In this document: in pieces, positions 8,617 through 17,073 of the stretch
Numbering within the stretch: the first letter of the stretch is position 1
Layout of the letters: the number at the start of each line of letters is the position of its first letter
Assembly: GCA_946479475.1 (NCBI GenBank)
Contig: CAMLGG010000020.1
Location: 1 to 35,946, forward strand
Direction of reading: 5' to 3'
DNA: 35,946 nucleotides
Source of the DNA: an uncultured Ideonella sp.
GTDB taxonomy: Bacteria; Pseudomonadota; Gammaproteobacteria; Burkholderiales; Burkholderiaceae
Notes under the pieces: model-generated
Database searches by the model: none
Told to the model about the DNA's origin: nothing
The model's input: only the letters and a program-made list of their open reading frames with translations
Position numbers and translations under genes: made by a program

Positions 8617-8744
8617 CGTGCGGTTGTCGGTCGTGGTGGCGAAGGGCGCACTGTCGCCGCTCGGGCGGTCCCGGGCCACCCGCCTGCGACGAACTGCACG
8701 GGCGTCCCCGCCAGCCGTATGCCGGCCCGATGGACGGCCGCGGA

Positions 8745-11111
8745 TCAGCTGCCCTGCCGCAAGGCGAAGGCAATCACATGGTCGCCGGCGCGAGTGCCCA
8801 GCGAACCGTGGCCGCCAGCGACGACCACCACCAGCTGCCGGCCACGCGAGTCGCCGTAGCTCATCGGCGTGGCCTGGCCGCCGGCCGGCAGGCGGTGCTC
8901 CCACAGCACCCGCCCATCGGCCACGCTGTAGGCCCGCACGTACTGGTCCAGCGACCCGCTGAGAAAGGCGACCCCGCCCGCGGTGACGATGGTGCCGCCG
9001 AGGCTGGGCACCCCGACGGGAAACGGCAGCGGCACGGGCGAGCTGTCCCTGACCGTGCCGTTCTTGTGCATCCACGCGATGCGCGCGGACTTCAGGTCGA
9101 CCCCGGCGACGTAGCCCCAGGGCGGCCGCTGGCAAGGGGCGCCGAGCGGGGAAAGGAACGGCCGCAGTTCGATGTCGTAGGGCGCACCCTCCACCCGCTT
9201 CACGCCGTTGGCCTCGCCGTGCTGGTGACCATCGGCCGACCGCTGCGCCTGCCTGGGGATGAGGCGCGAGACGAAGGCCATGTAGCTGGGGTTCGCGACA
9301 GCGACCTGGCGGATCGGGTCGACCGAGAGCCCACCCCAGTCGAACACGCCGAAGTTGCCCGGATACACCAGGCTGCCTTGCGTCGAAGGCGGCGTGAACG
9401 GCCCTTCGTAGCGAAGGCTGCGGAAAGCCACGCGGCACCACAGCTCGTCGAAGGGCGTCACGCCCCACATGTCGGCTTCCCTCAGCGGCGGCGGATTGAA
9501 GTTCAGCGCCGAGACCGGCTGGGTGGGCGAGGTGCGGTCGCCGGGGACGGCGCCCTGCGGGACCGGGCGCTCGGCGATGCCCACCAAGGGCGTGCCGTCG
9601 CGGCGATCGAGCACGTACACGCTGCCCTGCTTGGTGGAGGCGACCAGCGCGGGCCGGGGGCCGGAGGGCGTGTCGATGTCGACGAGCGAAGGCTGGCCGC
9701 CGACGTCCATGTCCCACAGGTCGTGGTGGGTGAACTGGCGGCTCCATCTCATCGTGCCTGTGCGCAGGTCCAGCGCGACGATGCCGGCGCTGACGCGCTC
9801 GGCGGCTTCGGTCCGCCCGGCACCCCACTGGTCCGGCGTCTGGTTGCCCATGGGCAGGTAGACCAGGCCGAGCTTCTCGTCCACGCTGGGCACCGACCAC
9901 ATGTTCGGCGATGCGATCTCGTAGGGCCCTTCGCGGCCCGCTTCGCCGGGCCGGTCCGGGCGACCGGAGTCCCAGGCCCAGGCGAGCCGCCCGGTGCGGG
10001 CATCGAAGGCGCGCACGACGCCGGGCGGCTCGCGGGTGTTGACGTTGTCCGAAACGTGCGAGCCCACGATGACGAGGCCACCCGCCACGGCGGGCGGCGA
10101 GGTCGAGTAGTAGCCACCGGGCTGGAAGGGCGGGATGCCCTGCAGCAGGTTCAGCTGGCCGTGCTGCCCGAAGTCTTCGCAGGGCTTGCCTGTCTCGGCA
10201 TCGAGCGCGATCAGCCGCGCGTCCGCGGTGGGCAGGAAGACCTTCGCGGCGCAGGGCTGGCCTGCCGCGACGGACGGGTCATGGAAGTAGGAGACCCCGC
10301 GACAGGTCATGTGCTCGAAGTGCTTGAAGCCGACCGGGCTCTGGAGCACGGGGTCATAGCGCCAGCGCAGCGCTCCGGTGGTGGCGTCCAGCGCGATGGC
10401 CCGGCTATGCGGCGTGCAGAGGTACAGGCGGTCCCCCACCTTGATCGGCGTGGTCTCGACCGTGAACTCCGCCGGGTCGCCGGGTCCGGGCAGGTCGCCG
10501 GTCCGGAAGTGCCAGGCCTCCTGCAGCTGGCTCGCGTTGGACGGCGTGATCTGCGAAAGCGGCGAATACCGGGTGCCCGAAGGCGGCCCTCCATAGCTCG
10601 GCCAGCTACCGCCGGCAACCTCTTCGATCGGTTCGATGGTGCCGAGCTCCATCCGACCCGGCCGGTCGTGGGGCCGCATCAGCGCCGTCGCGGCTCCGGC
10701 CAGGGCGAGGATGGCCAGGACCGCCACCAGGAGCCAGCGCGAGCCCGTGGCGGAACCGGCCCCGAGGGGCACCCACGCCCGCTCGAAGCGAGGCAGGGCG
10801 AGCACGCACCCGATCAGCCACCACCACCCCAGCCGCGGCCCGAGCGCCCAGAAGTCGGGACCGACCTCCTTCCAGGACCAGAGCGCGGCACCGGCGAGCA
10901 AGGCGGCCAGCACGGCGAGGGCGAGGGAACGACCGCGCCAGAGCAGCGCGGCGACGGCAAGCCAGGCCAGGCCGAGGACCAGGTGATACGCCGAGCCGCC
11001 CAGGCGCAGCAAGGCCACGCCGCCGGTCGCCAGGGCCAGGCCCAGGACTGCGCACAGCAGCGCAAGTGCCGCCACTGCGAACGGGCGGCCCGCCGGATTC
11101 TTCGGGTTCAT
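8745..11111 (-). CDS. gcd: Membrane-bound PQQ-dependent dehydrogenase (glucose/quinate/shikimate family)
   Basis: A 788-residue protein, close to the length of E. coli Gcd. The first 140 residues contain about five hydrophobic segments, the family's membrane anchor with quinone-binding role. After it comes an eight-bladed quinoprotein propeller: SWPSYGGPPSGTRYSPL, HMTCRGVSYF, GSHVSDNVNTREPPGV and VPQGAVPGDRTSPTQP are typical. These enzymes oxidise sugars or cyclic acids on the periplasmic side and reduce ubiquinone. ATG 11111 is used; a TTG at 11126 in the same frame has a GAGG too close to it. The gene starts 39 bp after cueR and may be read from the copA-cueR promoter. Exact substrate cannot be told from sequence. 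Confidence 0.87.
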   Translation of the reverse strand: MNPKNPAGRPFAVAALALLCAVLGLALATGGVALLRLGGSAYHLVLGLAWLAVAALLWRGRSLALAVLAALLAGAALWSWKEVGPDFWALGPRLGWWWLIGCVLALPRFERAWVPLGAGSATGSRWLLVAVLAILALAGAATALMRPHDRPGRMELGTIEPIEEVAGGSWPSYGGPPSGTRYSPLSQITPSNASQLQEAWHFRTGDLPGPGDPAEFTVETTPIKVGDRLYLCTPHSRAIALDATTGALRWRYDPVLQSPVGFKHFEHMTCRGVSYFHDPSVAAGQPCAAKVFLPTADARLIALDAETGKPCEDFGQHGQLNLLQGIPPFQPGGYYSTSPPAVAGGLVIVGSHVSDNVNTREPPGVVRAFDARTGRLAWAWDSGRPDRPGEAGREGPYEIASPNMWSVPSVDEKLGLVYLPMGNQTPDQWGAGRTEAAERVSAGIVALDLRTGTMRWSRQFTHHDLWDMDVGGQPSLVDIDTPSGPRPALVASTKQGSVYVLDRRDGTPLVGIAERPVPQGAVPGDRTSPTQPVSALNFNPPPLREADMWGVTPFDELWCRVAFRSLRYEGPFTPPSTQGSLVYPGNFGVFDWGGLSVDPIRQVAVANPSYMAFVSRLIPRQAQRSADGHQHGEANGVKRVEGAPYDIELRPFLSPLGAPCQRPPWGYVAGVDLKSARIAWMHKNGTVRDSSPVPLPFPVGVPSLGGTIVTAGGVAFLSGSLDQYVRAYSVADGRVLWEHRLPAGGQATPMSYGDSRGRQLVVVVAGGHGSLGTRAGDHVIAFALRQGS

Positions 11112-11150
11112 GCCGCACTGCGGCAAGCCTCGTTCCGGCTGCGCCGGGCC

Positions 11151-11630
11151 TCAGCGCGGTTCGGACAGGCGCCGCTGCCGGCCCGGCCTGAGGCCGCCGT
11201 GCGGGTGCACCGGGTGCCCTGCCTGTTCGGCCACCACCGGCTCGTCCGACTCCAGCGACTCGATGATCGGGCAGTCCGGCCGATCATCGCCATGACAGCA
11301 GTGCACCAGGTGCTCGAGCGTGGCCTTCATGGCCTGCAGCTCCTTGAGCTTGGCGTCGAGCTCCTCGATGTGCGCCTGGGCCAGGGCCCGCACGTGGCGG
11401 CTGGAGCGCTTGCGGTTCTGCCACAGGCCCAGCAGCTCGCGGATCTGCTCGATCGAGAAGCCGAGGTCGCGCGACTGCCGGATGAAGCGCAGCGTGCCGA
11501 TCTCCTTGTCGGTGTATTGCCGGTAGCCGGACTCGGTCCGGGTCGCCTCCGGGAACAGGCCCACGCTCTCGTAGTGCCGGATCATCTTGGCCGAGACGCC
11601 GGAGGCCTTGGCCGCTTCGCCGATGTTCAT
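11151..11630 (-). CDS. cueR: CueR, MerR-family Cu(I)-responsive regulator
   Basis: A 159-residue regulator. The N-terminus MNIGEAAKASGVSAKMIRHYE is the MerR winged helix (DNA binding), followed by the dimerising helix (about 75-115). The metal loop reads CCHGDDRPDCPI, giving the C-x7-C spacing of Cu(I)/Ag(I)/Au(I) sensors. A longer tail (GHPVHPHGGLRPGRQRRL) is richer in His and basic residues than in E. coli CueR. It lies 15 bp downstream of copA on the same strand, so it should be cotranscribed and autoregulated through the copA promoter. It is the obvious candidate to act at the four CueR-type boxes in this window. Confidence 0.92.
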   Translation of the reverse strand: MNIGEAAKASGVSAKMIRHYESVGLFPEATRTESGYRQYTDKEIGTLRFIRQSRDLGFSIEQIRELLGLWQNRKRSSRHVRALAQAHIEELDAKLKELQAMKATLEHLVHCCHGDDRPDCPIIESLESDEPVVAEQAGHPVHPHGGLRPGRQRRLSEPR

Positions 11631-11645
11631 GCTCGTTGCTCCGGT

Positions 11646-13862
11646 TCACGCCCCGCGCCAGCGGCGCAGGGTCAGGGCGTTGGTGACGACGCTCACGCTG
11701 CTGAAGGCCATGGCCGCGCCGGCGATCACCGGGCTCAGCATGCCCAGCGCCGCGAGCGGGATGCCCAGCACGTTGTAGCCGAAGGCCCAGAACAGCCCTT
11801 GCTTGATCTTCGAGTAGGTGCGGCGCGAGATGTCGAGCGAGTCGGCCACCAGAAGCGGGTCACCACGCATCAGCGTGACGCCGGCCGTCTCGGTCGCCAC
11901 GTCGGCACCGCCGGCCATGGCGAAGCCGACCGAGGCGGCGGCGAGCGCCGGGCCGTCGTTCAGGCCGTCGCCGACGAAGGCGACGACCTGCCCGCCCGCC
12001 TTGAGCTCCTCGACCACGCGGGCCTTGTCGCCCGGCAGCACCTCGGCGCGGAAGTCCTGGATGCCCAGCTGCGCTGCCACGGCCTGCGCGCTGCCGCGGT
12101 TGTCGCCCGTCAGCATCACCGTGCGGATGCCGAGCTCGTGCAGGCGCGAGACGGCGGCCCGGGCAGAGGGCTTCACCGTGTCGCCGAAGGCCAGCAGGCC
12201 GAGCAGCTCGTGTCGGTCGCCCACGCGCCGGAGCAGCCACGAGACCGTCCGACCATCCTGCGCGAGGCGCCCGGCCTCGGCTGCCAGCGGGCCTTCGCCG
12301 ACCCCGAGCTCGCCCAGCAGGCGCGAGCTGCCGAGGGCCAGCGCCTGGCCCTCCACCGTGCCCTCGACACCCCGCCCCGGCAGCGCCTGGGCCCCCTGGA
12401 CACCCGGCACCGCCACGGCTTCGGCCTTCGCCTTCTCGAGGACGGCCACGGCCAGCGGGTGGCTGCTGGTCTTCTGCAGGGCGGCGGCCAGGCGGAGCAC
12501 CTCGGCCTGCGCGATGCCGGGCGCCGGCTCGACAGCCACCAGCGAGGGCTTGCCCTCTGTCAACGTGCCGGTCTTGTCGAAGGCGACGACCGTCACCGCA
12601 TGCGCCAGCTCCAGCGCCTCGGCATCCTTGATCAGGATCCCGTGCCTCGCGGCCACGCCGGTGCCGGCCATGATGGCCGTGGGCGTGGCGAGTCCGAGCG
12701 CACAAGGGCAGGCGATGACCAGCACCGCCACCGCATTGATCAGCGCCCGCTCCCAGTCGCTGCCGACGCCGACCCACGCCAGGAAGGTGAGCAGCGCGAC
12801 GCCCAGCACCACCGGCACGAAGACCGCGCTCACCTGGTCGACGATGCGCTGGATCGGTGCCTTGGCCGCCTGGGCCGACTCGACCATGCGGATGATGCGG
12901 GCCAGCGTCGTCTCGGTGCCGACGGCGGTGGTGCGCACGAGCAGCGCACCCTCCGCATTGATCGAGCCACCGGTCACCTTCTCGCCCACGCCCTTGGCCA
13001 CCGGCAGGCTCTCGCCGGTGATGAGGGATTCGTCGACATGGCTGCGGCCTTCGAGCACCTCGCCATCGACCGCGATGCGATCGCCGGGCCGCACCACGAC
13101 GAGGTCCTCGAGCCGGACCTGGTCGACCGGGATGTCGAGCTCGGCGCCCTCGCGGCGCACGCGGGCCGTCGTCGGGCGCAGGGCATTCAGCGCGCGGATC
13201 GCATCCGTGGTCTGCCGCTTGGCCCGACCCTCCAGCCACTTGCCGAGCAGCACCAGGGTGATGACCGCGGCCGAGCCCTCGAAGTACAGGTGCGCCATGC
13301 CGTGGCCGGCGTGCCGCCAGAGCTCGTACACCGAAAGCCCGTAGGCGGCCGAGGTGCCCAGCGCCACCAGCAGGTCCATGTTGCCGCTCCTCGCGAGCAC
13401 GGCCTTCCAGCCCGCACGGTAGAAGCGTGCGCCGAGCCAGAACTGCACCGGCGTCGCGAGCGCCAGCTGCAGCCAGCCTTCGAGCATCCAGTGGATGCCC
13501 GCCAGCTCGAGCAGCATGGGCAGCATCAGCGGGATGGTGAGCATGGCGCTGGCCGCCACCGGCCACCAGTCGGGCAGCCGCTTCCGTGGCGCGGGCTTCG
13601 CCTTCTCGACCTCGGTCGCCCCGTAGCCGGCCTTCTCGATCGCCGCCTTCAAGGCCGAGACCGGCACGTTGGGCAGCGCCTGCACGGTGGCTTTCTCGGT
13701 CGCGAGGTTGACCGAGGCCGCGGCCACGCCGGGGACCTTCTTCAAGGCTTTCTCGACCCGCGTCACGCAGGAGGCGCAGGTCATGCCCTCGACGAGCAGC
13801 GTCGTGTCGGTGGTCGCGGCGGCCGAGTCGGCGGGCGCGGGGATGGCAGTGGCGGAGTTCAT
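11646..13862 (-). CDS. copA: CopA, Cu(I)-exporting P1B-type ATPase with HMA domain
   Basis: A 738-residue ATPase if it starts at ATG 13862 ([10 protein letters not shown]). One heavy-metal-associated domain with GMTCASC (about residues 29-35) is followed by eight membrane helices. Motifs seen: [52 protein letters not shown], helix 7 GYNVLG and helix 8 MAFSSVSVV, all typical of Cu(I) pumps. Start choice matters: the CueR-type promoter places the -10 at 13870-13875 and the expected +1 at about 13863, so upstream ATGs (for example 13871 or 13943) would lie in or before the promoter, and the mRNA may be leaderless. It is followed by cueR after 15 bp. Confidence 0.92.
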   Translation of the reverse strand: MNSATAIPAPADSAAATTDTTLLVEGMTCASCVTRVEKALKKVPGVAAASVNLATEKATVQALPNVPVSALKAAIEKAGYGATEVEKAKPAPRKRLPDWWPVAASAMLTIPLMLPMLLELAGIHWMLEGWLQLALATPVQFWLGARFYRAGWKAVLARSGNMDLLVALGTSAAYGLSVYELWRHAGHGMAHLYFEGSAAVITLVLLGKWLEGRAKRQTTDAIRALNALRPTTARVRREGAELDIPVDQVRLEDLVVVRPGDRIAVDGEVLEGRSHVDESLITGESLPVAKGVGEKVTGGSINAEGALLVRTTAVGTETTLARIIRMVESAQAAKAPIQRIVDQVSAVFVPVVLGVALLTFLAWVGVGSDWERALINAVAVLVIACPCALGLATPTAIMAGTGVAARHGILIKDAEALELAHAVTVVAFDKTGTLTEGKPSLVAVEPAPGIAQAEVLRLAAALQKTSSHPLAVAVLEKAKAEAVAVPGVQGAQALPGRGVEGTVEGQALALGSSRLLGELGVGEGPLAAEAGRLAQDGRTVSWLLRRVGDRHELLGLLAFGDTVKPSARAAVSRLHELGIRTVMLTGDNRGSAQAVAAQLGIQDFRAEVLPGDKARVVEELKAGGQVVAFVGDGLNDGPALAAASVGFAMAGGADVATETAGVTLMRGDPLLVADSLDISRRTYSKIKQGLFWAFGYNVLGIPLAALGMLSPVIAGAAMAFSSVSVVTNALTLRRWRGA

Positions 13863-13869
13863 GGCCGGC

Positions 13870-13900
13870 ATGCTCAAGCTTCCCATCATGGTAAGGTCAA
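13870..13900 (-). promoter_or_regulatory. CueR-type promoter of copA-cueR
   Basis: On the minus strand: TTGACC (13900-13895), 19-bp spacer, GAGCAT (13875-13870). The dyad ACCTTACCAT-G-ATGGGAAGCT matches in 8 of 10 arm positions. It lies back to back with the copZ promoter at 13952. Confidence 0.82.
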
Positions 13901-13951
13901 TAGGGTCATCGCGATGCCCGGAGAGGCAGAATGGATTTGGCACCGCAGGGC

Positions 13952-13982
13952 TTTACCTTCCCACTGTGGAAAGGCGCACAGT
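13952..13982 (+). promoter_or_regulatory. CueR-type promoter of copZ
   Basis: TTTACC (13952-13957), 19-bp spacer, CACAGT (13977-13982), with dyad ACCTTCCCAC-T-GTGGAAAGGC (8 of 10 arm positions match). It drives the copper chaperone divergently from copA. Confidence 0.82.
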
Positions 13983-14012
13983 AGCCGCCATCGACACCCA
14001 TCGGAGACCCTC

Positions 14013-14216
14013 GTGATTGCATTCGAAGTCAAGGACATGAGCTGCGGCCACTGCGTCGGCGCCATCACCAAGGCCGTGAAGGAGGTAGACGCCGGAGCCA
14101 CCGTCCGCGTCGACCTGGCCACCCACCGCGTCGAGGTGGACGCCAGCGCCAGCGCCGAGGAACTCGGCCATGCCATAGAGGAGGCAGGCTACACGCCCGT
14201 GCCGCTGCCGGCCTGA
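14013..14216 (+). CDS. copZ: CopZ-like copper chaperone (single HMA domain)
   Basis: A 67-residue soluble protein that is one heavy-metal-associated domain: beta-alpha-beta-beta-alpha-beta with the Cu(I) site MSCGHCVGAI at residues 9-18. It would hand Cu(I) to CopA and possibly to CueR. GTG 14013 is the start because GGAG sits about 6 nt upstream and no ATG precedes the domain in frame after the promoter. It follows its own CueR-type box and is divergent from copA, the common copA/copZ arrangement. The final codons VPLPA extend just past the domain. Confidence 0.92.
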   Translation: MIAFEVKDMSCGHCVGAITKAVKEVDAGATVRVDLATHRVEVDASASAEELGHAIEEAGYTPVPLPA

Positions 14217-14233
14217 CGGCCCGTGCCGGCCGC

Positions 14234-14247
14234 TTGATCGTCATCAA
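14234..14247 (+). promoter_or_regulatory. FNR/Anr-type box upstream of the cytochrome oxidase operon
   Basis: TTGAT-CGTC-ATCAA is a perfect match to the FNR/Anr consensus TTGAT-N4-ATCAA. If it acts as a class II activator centred at -41.5, transcription would start near 14282, 31 nt before the GTG of the first cytochrome gene. This implies low-oxygen control of the operon at 14313-19473. Confidence 0.75.
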
Positions 14248-14312
14248 GGCGGCCGCTGCGGGCACGACCGTTGCCCGCACGCTGGTCCGGTCTTCACCGC
14301 GACCACGAGCCC

Positions 14313-15047
14313 GTGCCCCAAGCTGCCCCTGCGAAGCGCCCTCGCCGGCCACGCGCCCTCATCGCCGTCGCGTGGGCGTGGCCTGCGCTTGTGGCGGCGC
14401 AGAACGAGGCCACGCCTTCGTACCAGCAGCTCGACTCGATGGAGGCCCGCGTCCAGGGCTGCGTGACCTGCCATGGCCAGAGCGGCCAGGGCACCAGCAA
14501 CGGCTACTTCCCGCGCATTGCCGGCAAGCCGGCGGGTTACCTGTACAACCAGCTCATCGCCTTCCGCGACGGTACGCGGCGCTACCCGCCGATGAACTAC
14601 CTGGTGGCGTACCTGCCCGACACCTACCTGCGAGAGATTGCCGAACACTTTGCCGGACTGCGGCCGCCTTTCGCCGCGCGGGAGCAGGCCAACGCGGACC
14701 TCGCCACCCTCGCGCGCGGCGAAGCGATTGCCAGGCGGGGCGACCCCGCCAAGGGCGTGCCGCCCTGCATGAGCTGCCATGGCGCGGGCCTGACGGGCAT
14801 GAGCCCGGGCATCCCGGGCCTGGTCGGGCTGCGGCCGACCTACATCGCGGCGCAGCTCACCCGCTGGCGGGTCGGCGAGCGGCATGCGATGGAGCCGGAC
14901 TGCATGAAGCGCATCGCCGTCCGGCTGACCGACCCGGACGTCGCCGCGGTCAGCGCCTGGCTGGCGCGGCAGGAGCCGCCAGCCAATCCGTCGCCCGAGC
15001 CCGCCAACGTCAACCGCATGCCCCTGGCCTGCGGCAGCCAGCGGTGA
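14313..15047 (+). CDS. Exported diheme cytochrome c (c4-like)
   Basis: A 244-residue cytochrome from GTG 14313. The basic n-region KRPRRPR and a hydrophobic stretch (ALIAVAWAWPALVAA) form a signal peptide. Two CxxCH sites are present: CVTCH (near residue 50) and CMSCH (near 151), with c4-type surroundings (FPRIAGKPAGYL, IPGLVGLRPTYI) and Met residues as sixth ligands. It could carry electrons to the ba3-like oxidase. The expected start from the FNR-box position favours this GTG over a TTG at 14271. It is first in the operon and ends 6 bp before the triheme cytochrome gene. Confidence 0.85.
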   Translation: MPQAAPAKRPRRPRALIAVAWAWPALVAAQNEATPSYQQLDSMEARVQGCVTCHGQSGQGTSNGYFPRIAGKPAGYLYNQLIAFRDGTRRYPPMNYLVAYLPDTYLREIAEHFAGLRPPFAAREQANADLATLARGEAIARRGDPAKGVPPCMSCHGAGLTGMSPGIPGLVGLRPTYIAAQLTRWRVGERHAMEPDCMKRIAVRLTDPDVAAVSAWLARQEPPANPSPEPANVNRMPLACGSQR

Positions 15048-15053
15048 CGGGCG

Positions 15054-16340
15054 ATGCGCTGGGTCTTGCGCATCCTGATCCTCCTGGCGGTGCTTGCGGC
15101 CATCGGTGCCGGCGCGCTGCTGTGGCTGAGGCCCGGCGAGTTGCCCAAGGGCCGGCGGGGCGAAGTGCCCAACGCCACCACCCAGCTGATCGAGCGAGGC
15201 GAGTACCTCGCCCGCGCCGGTGACTGCGTGGCCTGCCACACCATGCCTGGCGGCCGCGAGTTCGCCGGCGGCCGGGCCATGCCCACGCCCTTCGGCGCGC
15301 TGTACGTCCCCAACATCACGCCGGACGAGGAGACCGGCATCGGCAGCTGGACCGCGGACGAGTTCTACCGGATGCTGCACACCGGCGTCTCGCGCAGCGG
15401 CGCCCTGCTCTACCCGGCGATGCCCTTCGCCTCCTACACCAAGGTGACGCGGGCCGACTCCGACGCCATCTACGCCTACCTGATGTCGGTCTCGCCGGTG
15501 AAGCAGTCCAACCGGCCTCACGAGCTGCGCTTTCCCTTCAACGACCGCGACCTGCTGCTGGGCTGGCGCACGCTGTACTTCCGCGAGGGCGAGTACGAGC
15601 CGGATCCGAGGCAGTCGGCGCAGTGGAACCGCGGCGCCTACCTGGTGCAGGGCCTGGGCCACTGCGCGATGTGCCACACCGCGATCAATGCGCTCGGCGG
15701 TTCCAGCAAATCCAGGGAGTTCGAGGGCGGGATGATCCCCAACCAGAACTGGTACGCGCCATCGCTCACCTCCAACCGCGAGGCGGGCCTGGGGGACTGG
15801 AGCCTGCAGGACATCAAGGACCTGCTGCAGACCGGCGTCTCCCGCCGCAGCACCGTCTACGGGCCGATGGCCGAGGTCACCTACAACAGCCTGCAGTACC
15901 TGAGCGACGAGGACGTCGAGGCGATGGCGGTCTACCTGAAGTCGCTGCCGCCGCGCGACTCCGAGCCGCCGCCCACCAGCCAGGCCCGCCTGGTGGCGCC
16001 GGACGTGATGGAGCTGGGCCGCCGGGTCTACGAGCAGCAGTGCGCCGTCTGCCATGGCGACGAGGGCAAGGGCCATCCCCCGGGGATGCCGCCGCTCGCG
16101 GGCAACCAGTCGATCACCATGTCGTCGCCGGTGAACTCGATCCGCATGGTGCTCAACGGCGGCTACGCGCCCGGCACCCGGAAGAACCCGCGGCCCTACG
16201 GCATGCCGCCCTTCAACCACATCCTCGACGACGCGCAGGTGGCCGCCGTCGTCACCTACATCCGCGTGGCCTGGGGCAACAGCGGGACGCCCGTCGCGCC
16301 GGCCCAGGCCAACGAGCTGCGCAAGCTCATCCCCGAATGA
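15054..16340 (+). CDS. Triheme cytochrome c, alcohol/gluconate dehydrogenase cytochrome-subunit type
   Basis: A 428-residue protein with an N-terminal hydrophobic segment (WVLRILILLAVLAAIGAGALLWL) that may stay as a membrane anchor. Three CxxCH heme sites follow: CVACH (about 59), CAMCH (about 204) and CAVCH (about 331). This three-domain pattern, with GGREFAGGRAMPTPFG and NITPDEETGIGSW, is that of cytochrome subunits of membrane alcohol or gluconate dehydrogenases. No dehydrogenase subunit lies beside it, so here it may relay electrons from another periplasmic enzyme to the oxidase. It sits between the c4-like gene and the small subunit gene (14 bp). Confidence 0.87.
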   Translation: MRWVLRILILLAVLAAIGAGALLWLRPGELPKGRRGEVPNATTQLIERGEYLARAGDCVACHTMPGGREFAGGRAMPTPFGALYVPNITPDEETGIGSWTADEFYRMLHTGVSRSGALLYPAMPFASYTKVTRADSDAIYAYLMSVSPVKQSNRPHELRFPFNDRDLLLGWRTLYFREGEYEPDPRQSAQWNRGAYLVQGLGHCAMCHTAINALGGSSKSREFEGGMIPNQNWYAPSLTSNREAGLGDWSLQDIKDLLQTGVSRRSTVYGPMAEVTYNSLQYLSDEDVEAMAVYLKSLPPRDSEPPPTSQARLVAPDVMELGRRVYEQQCAVCHGDEGKGHPPGMPPLAGNQSITMSSPVNSIRMVLNGGYAPGTRKNPRPYGMPPFNHILDDAQVAAVVTYIRVAWGNSGTPVAPAQANELRKLIPE

Positions 16341-16354
16341 GCCGGAGGCATCAC

Positions 16355-16516
16355 ATGGACGATCCGCTTGCCGAGGAAGACCGCCGGGTCGACGAGATCG
16401 TCTCGCGCGGCCCGCGAGGGGCCTTCGCGGTGGCCGGCGTGGCCACGGCCATCGTCGTCGCCCTGTACGTGCTCTTCTACTTCGTGGTCTACCTGCCGCG
16501 GGGGGCGGTGCAATGA
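16355..16516 (+). CDS. Small single-helix protein, likely oxidase subunit IIa-like
   Basis: A 53-residue protein: charged N-terminus (MDDPLAEEDRRVDEIV), then one membrane helix (GAFAVAGVATAIVVALYVLF) and a short tail. A one-helix protein encoded just before subunit II is typical of ba3-type oxidases, where subunit IIa supplies a helix missing from subunit II. Here subunit II has its own helix, so this may instead be an accessory stabiliser. GGAGG lies about 7 nt upstream of ATG 16355. The stop overlaps the next start (ATGA at 16513-16516), implying translational coupling. Confidence 0.72.
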   Translation: MDDPLAEEDRRVDEIVSRGPRGAFAVAGVATAIVVALYVLFYFVVYLPRGAVQ

Positions 16517-17073
16517 GGGCAGCGATGCACGCTTCGGAGGCGGTCTCCATCGCCGCCGAGCGGCGCTGGGCGTTCATCGTGATGGCCATCATCGGCCTGC
16601 TGGTCCTGATGATGGTCGTCACCGGGCTGCACTGGGCCGCGATGCCGCCTTCGCGTGTCGAGACGGTCGACGTGAAGACGCTGCACCTGCGTGGCGAGTT
16701 CATCGAGAGCAACCTGGGCACCGCGCTGGAGCCGGATGGCCAGGTCGTCGTGCGGCTCATCGCGCAGCAGTACTCGTTCGAGCCGCAGTGCCTCGTGGTG
16801 CCGGAGGGCCTGCCCGTCACCTTCCGCGCAACGGCCACCGACGCCATCCACGGCTTCGTCGTCGGGCGGACGAACGCCAACACGATGCTGGTCCCCGGCT
16901 TCGTGGCCACCTTCACCACCACCTTCCCGGCGGCCGGCGAGCAGCTCATGCCCTGCCACGAGTACTGCGGCACGGGACACGAGGCGATGTGGGGCCGGGT
17001 GCAGGTGTGGCCGCGGCAGCAGTTCCTCGACCGGGCGCGGCCCGGGGAAAGGCTGAGCTGTGTTGCACGCTAG
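16513..17073 (+). CDS. Cytochrome c oxidase subunit II (Cu_A), ba3-like
   Basis: A 186-residue protein with one N-terminal membrane helix (FIVMAIIGLLVLMMVVTGL) and a periplasmic cupredoxin domain. The Cu_A site is complete: CHEYCGTGHEAM supplies both Cys, Glu, His and Met, and the remote His lies in AIHGFVVG. It accepts electrons from cytochrome c and passes them to subunit I. ATG 16513 overlaps the previous stop; ATG 16525 has a better-spaced GAGGG and is equally possible. The single helix and short length fit the B-type oxidase branch. The 3' end overlaps the subunit I start by 14 nt. Confidence 0.9.
   Translation: MRAAMHASEAVSIAAERRWAFIVMAIIGLLVLMMVVTGLHWAAMPPSRVETVDVKTLHLRGEFIESNLGTALEPDGQVVVRLIAQQYSFEPQCLVVPEGLPVTFRATATDAIHGFVVGRTNANTMLVPGFVATFTTTFPAAGEQLMPCHEYCGTGHEAMWGRVQVWPRQQFLDRARPGERLSCVAR

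Noticed and set aside
11112..11126. TTG at 11126 as the PQQ dehydrogenase start
   Set aside because: The nearby GAGG is only 1 nt from the TTG, too close to act; ATG 11111 begins the normal N-terminus, although it also lacks a strong ribosome-binding site.
13863..13943. Upstream starts for copA (13943, 13871)
   Set aside because: They lie within or upstream of the CueR-type promoter, so they would not be on the transcript it makes.
8346..14216. A 1,956-codon open frame on the plus strand
   Set aside because: It is antisense to the S41, PQQ dehydrogenase, cueR and copA genes and lacks any domain until its last 67 codons, which are copZ with its own promoter and start.
14271..14312. TTG 14271 start for the first cytochrome c
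   Set aside because: It lies upstream of the transcription start expected from the FNR box and adds a non-signal-like sequence before the basic n-region.
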